From the NCBI GenBank assembly GCA_024345305.1, contig BRON01000001.1, forward strand, positions 62,001-126,000: a DNA stretch of 64,000 nt. The letters run 5' to 3'. The notes under the pieces are model-generated. The model ran no database searches. It was not told the origin of the DNA and was given only the letters and a program-made list of their open reading frames with translations. The position numbers and the translations under genes were made by a program. Positions 59,148 to 64,000 of the stretch are shown here, piece by piece. The first letter of the stretch is position 1, and each line of letters opens with the position of its first letter. The DNA is from Mrakia gelida. Lineage: Eukaryota > Basidiomycota > Tremellomycetes > Cystofilobasidiales > Mrakiaceae.

Positions 59148-62100
59148 CTAATCGTTACGCGAGAGCTGTGATGGAGGGAAGAAAGGGTGGGCGATCAGCC
59201 CTCGATCTTCGAACGGAGAGGACGGCTGGAAAGAGAGAAAGCTGGACTCACAGACTGCATCAGCGAGAGCTCGTAGTAGCCACCCTTGAGAGCTAGCAGT
59301 TGCTGATGGGTACCTGACTCTGTGATCCGGCCCTGCGAGAAAAAGTGGATCCTGCGAAGACGAGGGAAGCGAGAGTGAGCGAGGGAAGGGAGGTCGACGC
59401 GTCGAGTCGAACTCGAGGGAGAACGAACCGATCTGCGTTCTGTATGGTACTCAGACGATGAGCGATGGCGATGGTCGTTCGACTTGATGAGTGAAAGACG
59501 ATCAAGGATGTCAGCGATCGTCGAAACTCGACGCGTCTCGCTAACTCGCTTAGTTCGACTCGAACTCACCCCTTCGACGCCTTGTCCAGCGCGTCTTGAA
59601 CGACAGCCTCCGACGTCGAATCCAGAGCGGAGCTCGACTCGTCGAGGAGGAGTATCTTCGGGTTGCGGATCAACGCTCGAGCAATGGCGATTCTCTGAGA
59701 GAGGAGAACAACTCAGCGAAACGAGGCGGACGAACGAGAAGTTGGGCGCTTCGACTCGACCCACCTGCTTCTGACCACCACTGAGCATGGTCCCCTTCCC
59801 TCCGACCTGGGTATCGAAGCCATCCTACAAAAATCGAAGAGATAAGGTCAGCGAAGAATCAGAGAGAAGAGGAGCAGAGAAGAGGCAAAAACGTACGGGC
59901 AGCGAGTCGATGAAATCGGAAATATTCGCTGATCGACAAGCGTCTTCCAACTCCTCCTGAGTGATCTCCTCGGCGGGTTTGACGGCTCCGAGCAGAATGT
60001 TCCACCGGATCGAGCCTGCGAAGAGAGTTGGCTCCTGGGAAACGAGACTGACTTGCTCTCGCTACGAGGTGGAACAAAAGATGAGGTCAGTTCGAGAAGA
60101 CGACGAACGCGGCAGAATACGGAACTCACGAAGCTGTTGACGTTGAGGTCGGAGATCGGGGTGTCGTCGAGGGTGATGGTTCCAGAGAGAGGGTCGTAGA
60201 AACGAAGGGCGAGCTGGCGGAGAGAACGGAAGTTCAGCGACGCGATCATCATCCATTCTCGTTCCTCCATCTCGTTCCCCCTTCACTTCGACTCGAACTC
60301 ACCTGTATCGTGGTGCTCTTTCCGCATCCCGAAGCACCGACGAGTGCGACGTACGTTCCGGGAGCGACGTCGAGGTCAAGTCCTTGAAGGACGCGAACCG
60401 AAGGACGAGACGGGTAGGAGAAGGAAACGTTCGCGAATCGGATGTGACCTTGAACGGACTTCCTGTCAAGACGTTTTCCCTCAGTGGACCTGTCATAGAC
60501 GAAAGAGAGCGAGAAGATCAGCTCAGAAGGTCAAGGATGAAAGGTGGAAGACGCGTTTTACTCGGAGTCGATCTTTGGACGCGAGTCGAGAAGGCGAAGG
60601 ACGACCGACGAGGATGCTTGAGCCTGGGAGATATCGGGTACGTAGCTGTGTTTTTCGAAAGGGGGAAGGAAATCAGCCCATGCTGTCGAAGGCCGTAGGA
60701 GAAACCAACGTCTTCGCACCTGAAAACCGTGCCAGCCTGGATCGCTCCGAAGACGACTGCCATGAGGGTGGTGTAGAACGCAGTGAGCGAGAGAGTCAAG
60801 TCGGCGATCCTGAGGAGGCGAAGAGGTGTGTCAGCCTCCCATGTCATCTCGAGAAAGAAGCACAGCGAGCGCACCATCTCGAACCGACGAAAAACACAAG
60901 GGCGATCGCTGCGAGGACGACGAGAGAAGGCATCAGTCTCGAACTGAAGAAGGGAGCGTCTTGGTGGTACACGTACCGAAAAAAGAGAGAGACTGAGATA
61001 AAGCATAGAGACCGTTCGAGAAGAAGAGCGTCTTCTTCGCTGCTTGAAGAGGGATCGAGAGCGAGCGGGAGTACGTCTCAACGGCATCGACTTCTCGAGT
61101 CAAAGACGCGACAGTTCTGATCGCTCCGGCTGCTTCGCTGGATGAGACAGAGAGGGAAGAGAGTCAGCTTTGATCGGTGAACAGAGATGGAGACGGTGCA
61201 ACTGACCAAGCGAGCTGAGACGACTCCTCGTGCAAGATCCTGTTCTTCTCGTCCTTCAGAACGACGATCTTGAGCCGGACATAGCCAGCTGTTATCACGA
61301 ACGGGATGCAGGCGATCCCAACGAGAGCGAGCTTCCATGAGTAGACAAGGCCGACGATGCATCCAGCGAGAACGGTTGCGGAGGAGGTGAGGATCGAACC
61401 GAGCTGAGGCGAGAGATGAGAGAGAGAGGTCATGATCAGCGAGAGGTTCGAAGGTAGATGGGGCGAGAGGAAGCACAAACGGTCATTCCACACAGTCCTT
61501 TAATCTTCCAAGCGTTCTCGGAGAGCGAGGATGTGATGGCTCCGGTCTGTGGAAGCGCGGCAACTAGGTCAGTTCGAAAACAACGAGGACGTCGAGGGAT
61601 TCAAGCAGCTCACCGAGTTCTTTTCCTCGTCAAACCACGAAACGTCCGAGCGAAGGATTGCTCTGAAACTGAGAGACCGAATTTTGGCGGTGAGAGCTGC
61701 GGCGAGAAAGGAAGGCGTCAGAAAGCTGGACGCGAAAGGGGGGACGAACGACGCGACGAGACACTCACATTCCGACGCTTGAATGAGGCTGTAGTTCTGG
61801 ACTCCTGTCGATATTCCAGCGAGGATAGACATGATACTAGGGGAGAAAGGAAAGAAGTCAAGGTCAGCGAATAAGCGGTCCGTTTCGATCGAAGGGAACT
61901 CACAAGAAGTAGAGCGCCCATCGAAGGCTGGTCGACTTGATTTCTTCATCGGACGGAAGGGAAAATCCGTTGATCCCTCGAGCGTATAGCACTCCGAAAC
62001 AGGGATAGACGGCACCACAAAGTAGAGAGGCGACAAAGCCAATGAGGTAGTGGTGGTGCGAGTCGTGGTTGAGTCTGCGAGATAAAAGAGAGAGGAAGGT

Positions 62101-64000
62101 CAGCCTCGGTCGTCGCGTCCAACGACTGCGAAACGAGAATCCTCGTTCCAACGTCCATTGCTGACTCACGTCCAGAACTTCAGAGCAATGGTAGGATATC
62201 CGACGATCCGAGAGACGACGGGAGGTCCATCTGAGTCGAGTTGATGCGGAGTAGAAGCCTCCTCCTTCGAAGTCGCGTCGAGGAAGATCTCCTTCGCGTC
62301 GTCGGTGATTGAGCCTCGGCGATCTGGACCTCGAGGAGACTGCAACGTGGTAGCGCCATCCTCGTTAGACTTGGCGAGCTTCTGAGCTTCGACGAGAACG
62401 GAGTAGGGTCCTCCGGGGTTGGCGATGAGCTCGAGGTGACTTCCAGATTCGAGGATCTCTCCTCCTCCCATGACGAGCTGCAGCGAGACGAGAGGGGGGA
62501 GGTGTGAGCTCTGATTCGATCGATCGAGATGGAGACGAGATGGAGGAGGTAAGCTCACGATCTTGTCGGCGTCTGAGCAGGATCGGAAGGTGGTCAGCGA
62601 CTGAGTCGATCTCGCAAAAGAACGAGATCCTTCACTCACCTTTGATGGTAGCGAGTCGATGAGCGATGGTGATGGTCGTCCGACTTGATGAGTGAAAGAC
62701 GATCCAAGATGTCAGCGATCCTCGAATCTCGACGCGTCTCGCTACCCCGCCTGGTTCGACTCGAACTCACCCCTTCGAAGCCTTGTCCAGCGCGTCTTGA
62801 ACGACAGCCTCCGACGTCGAATCCAGAGCGGAGCTCGACTCGTCGAGGAGCAGTATCTTGGAATCAGAGACGATGGCTCGAGCGATGGCGACTCGCTGAA
62901 AGAAGGAGCAGGGGAAGGAACGAGGTCATCATCGCGAGTCAGTGACGAGGAGAGGAAGAAAGTGATGGGCGAACTTGTTTCTGTCCTCCAGCTTCGAGGA
63001 GAAAGGTGAAGGTATCAAATGATCAGTCGCAGAGCAGAACGAGCAAGTCCCAAAGGGCGACGGGAAAGGACTGACAGAGAAGCATCCCTCGCTCTCCGAC
63101 GTCCGTCTCGTATCCTTCGGGGAGAGCACTGATGAATCCGTCGGCGTTGGCTTTGATGCATGCTTCCTTGACGAGAGCGAGCTTTGCCTCGGGAGAGGAG
63201 TGTTCGTGTGATGTTCCGATCCTGGGGGGTTGAGGCGAACGAAGGTGAGTGACGCGGACAGTGAAGAGGAACAGGAGGACGCGTTGAGACTCACAATCCA
63301 AGCTCGACGTTTGCTCGAACAGTCATAGCGAAGAGCGAAGCTTCCTGGGAGACGAGACCTTAGAAAGCGGTTTGGGACGTAAAGGTCAGCCCAAGAAGAT
63401 TCTGTCGAGGACGGGGAAGGAAGAGACGACGAGCTCGCCGATCTGTTCGCGCAACCAAGTTACGTTCAGAGTCTTGATGTCCCTTCCATCGAGCCTGACG
63501 GTTCCAGAGACGGGGTCGTAGAAGCGTTCGATTAAAGCGACGATGGTAGACTTTCCGGATCCCGACGATCCTACGAGAGCTGTGGTCTTTCCAGCGGCGA
63601 AGTGCTGGCGACAAAGACGAAGACGAGCGAGGTCAGGTTCAACGCGGACAACGAGCTCGCCCAGGGAGCGACACGTACGACTGTAAGACCTTTCCTGTCA
63701 AGGGTGGAAGGTTTTGGTCAGTATTATGTCGATGGAGCGAAAGAGGGAAGAGGGAAAGAACGAACAAAACGGGAACTCCCTCCCTCGAAGGGTAGTCGAA
63801 GACGACGTCGCGAACTGAATGTCTCCTGCGACTGCGTCAGGCTTGAGACCTCCCGGGCTGAGGCTATCGATAGTGGGAACTCGATCCAGGGCTTGGTATA
63901 GCTTCGAAGCGGCTCCTCGTGCGACCGAGATGGCTTGGAGTTGAGGGTTGACCTTCGACAAACGAAGAAGGATCAGCGGAGCTCGAGCAGAAAGGAGAAG
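59148..64000 (-). CDS. ABCB/MDR-type ABC transporter, C-terminal part
   Basis: A full-size ABC exporter of the Mdr1/Ste6/Pmd1 class; such proteins pump hydrophobic drugs or farnesylated peptides. The window contains the end of the first membrane domain, NBD1, the second membrane domain and NBD2; the N-terminus lies beyond 64,000. NBD1 has Walker [11 protein letters not shown]-loop [10 protein letters not shown], signature LSGGQKQR, Walker [14 protein letters not shown] and H-loop AHRLATI. NBD2 has [39 protein letters not shown] and AHRLSTI. The linker is acidic ([16 protein letters not shown]). The protein ends LSLMQSLSRND. A 17-nt exon (62,975-62,991) encodes the NBD1 signature. DNA around both Walker B to H-loop regions is nearly identical, including an intron. 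Substrate is unknown. Confidence 0.93.
59457..59658 (-). repeat. NBD2 copy of an intragenic near-identical block
   Basis: It pairs with 62,658-62,859. Both are 202 nt and differ at about twelve positions by hand count. The block covers the exon end at the H-loop, a whole intron and the Walker B exon start. Confidence 0.85.
62658..62859 (-). repeat. NBD1 copy of an intragenic near-identical block
   Basis: The partner of 59,457-59,658. The last 75 bases, encoding [20 protein letters not shown], are identical except for one base. Confidence 0.85.

Overview
This window is nuclear DNA from a basidiomycete fungus, most likely a Pucciniomycotina (Microbotryomycetes-type) yeast. That placement is inferred from gene style, not from a marker gene. 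Genes are dense, GC-rich and intron-rich. Introns are mostly 50-120 nt and follow one pattern: donor GTGAGT or GTTCGT, branch site (G)CTGAC, acceptor YAG. Proteins were reconstructed by hand-splicing.

Layout. 1-7,021 (minus): 5' part of a single-pass membrane protein, a 2-oxoglutarate/Fe(II) oxygenase, and the COPII subunit SEC23. 7,376-14,000 (plus): a MAPEG-like membrane protein, a small MYPR-type protein, a Ran1/Sks1-like kinase and an unrecognised gene. 14,370-20,839 (plus): a complete SNF2/STH1-type remodeller with HSA, helicase, AT-hook and bromodomain. 21,265-32,808 (minus): KRE6/SKN1 beta-1,6-glucan synthesis protein, an F-box-like protein and a sterol-glucosyltransferase-like GT1 enzyme. 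33,407-35,646 (minus): two more MYPR-type genes in tandem. 36,186-44,383 (minus): a CCCH zinc-finger protein, a protein with an internal repeat, SmD1, and a PLAC8 cysteine-rich protein. 44,484-47,348 (plus): a gene remnant, a duplicated segment and a second kinase. 47,826-51,140 (minus): an MFS transporter. 51,673-59,047: a small hypothetical gene, an Rtc3/SBDS-domain protein, a repeat-domain small protein, a CHORD-CS co-chaperone and an EngB-type GTPase. 59,148-64,000 (minus): C-terminal two thirds of an ABCB/MDR-type ABC transporter, which runs off the window.

Most genes are single-copy housekeeping functions (secretion, splicing, chromatin, cell wall, chaperone, mitochondrial GTPase) with no operon logic. 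Four things stand out. (1) Three copies of a small serine-rich family share a 13-nt micro-exon. (2) Two diverged kinases each sit behind a duplicated segment containing an 86-nt stretch identical in both copies. (3) A GY...K...KLxxLE repeat is shared by two otherwise different genes. (4) Very small constitutive exons occur, including a 5-nt exon that completes the Walker A region of the SNF2 ATPase. The two nucleotide-binding domains of the ABC transporter also share near-identical DNA that extends through an intron.
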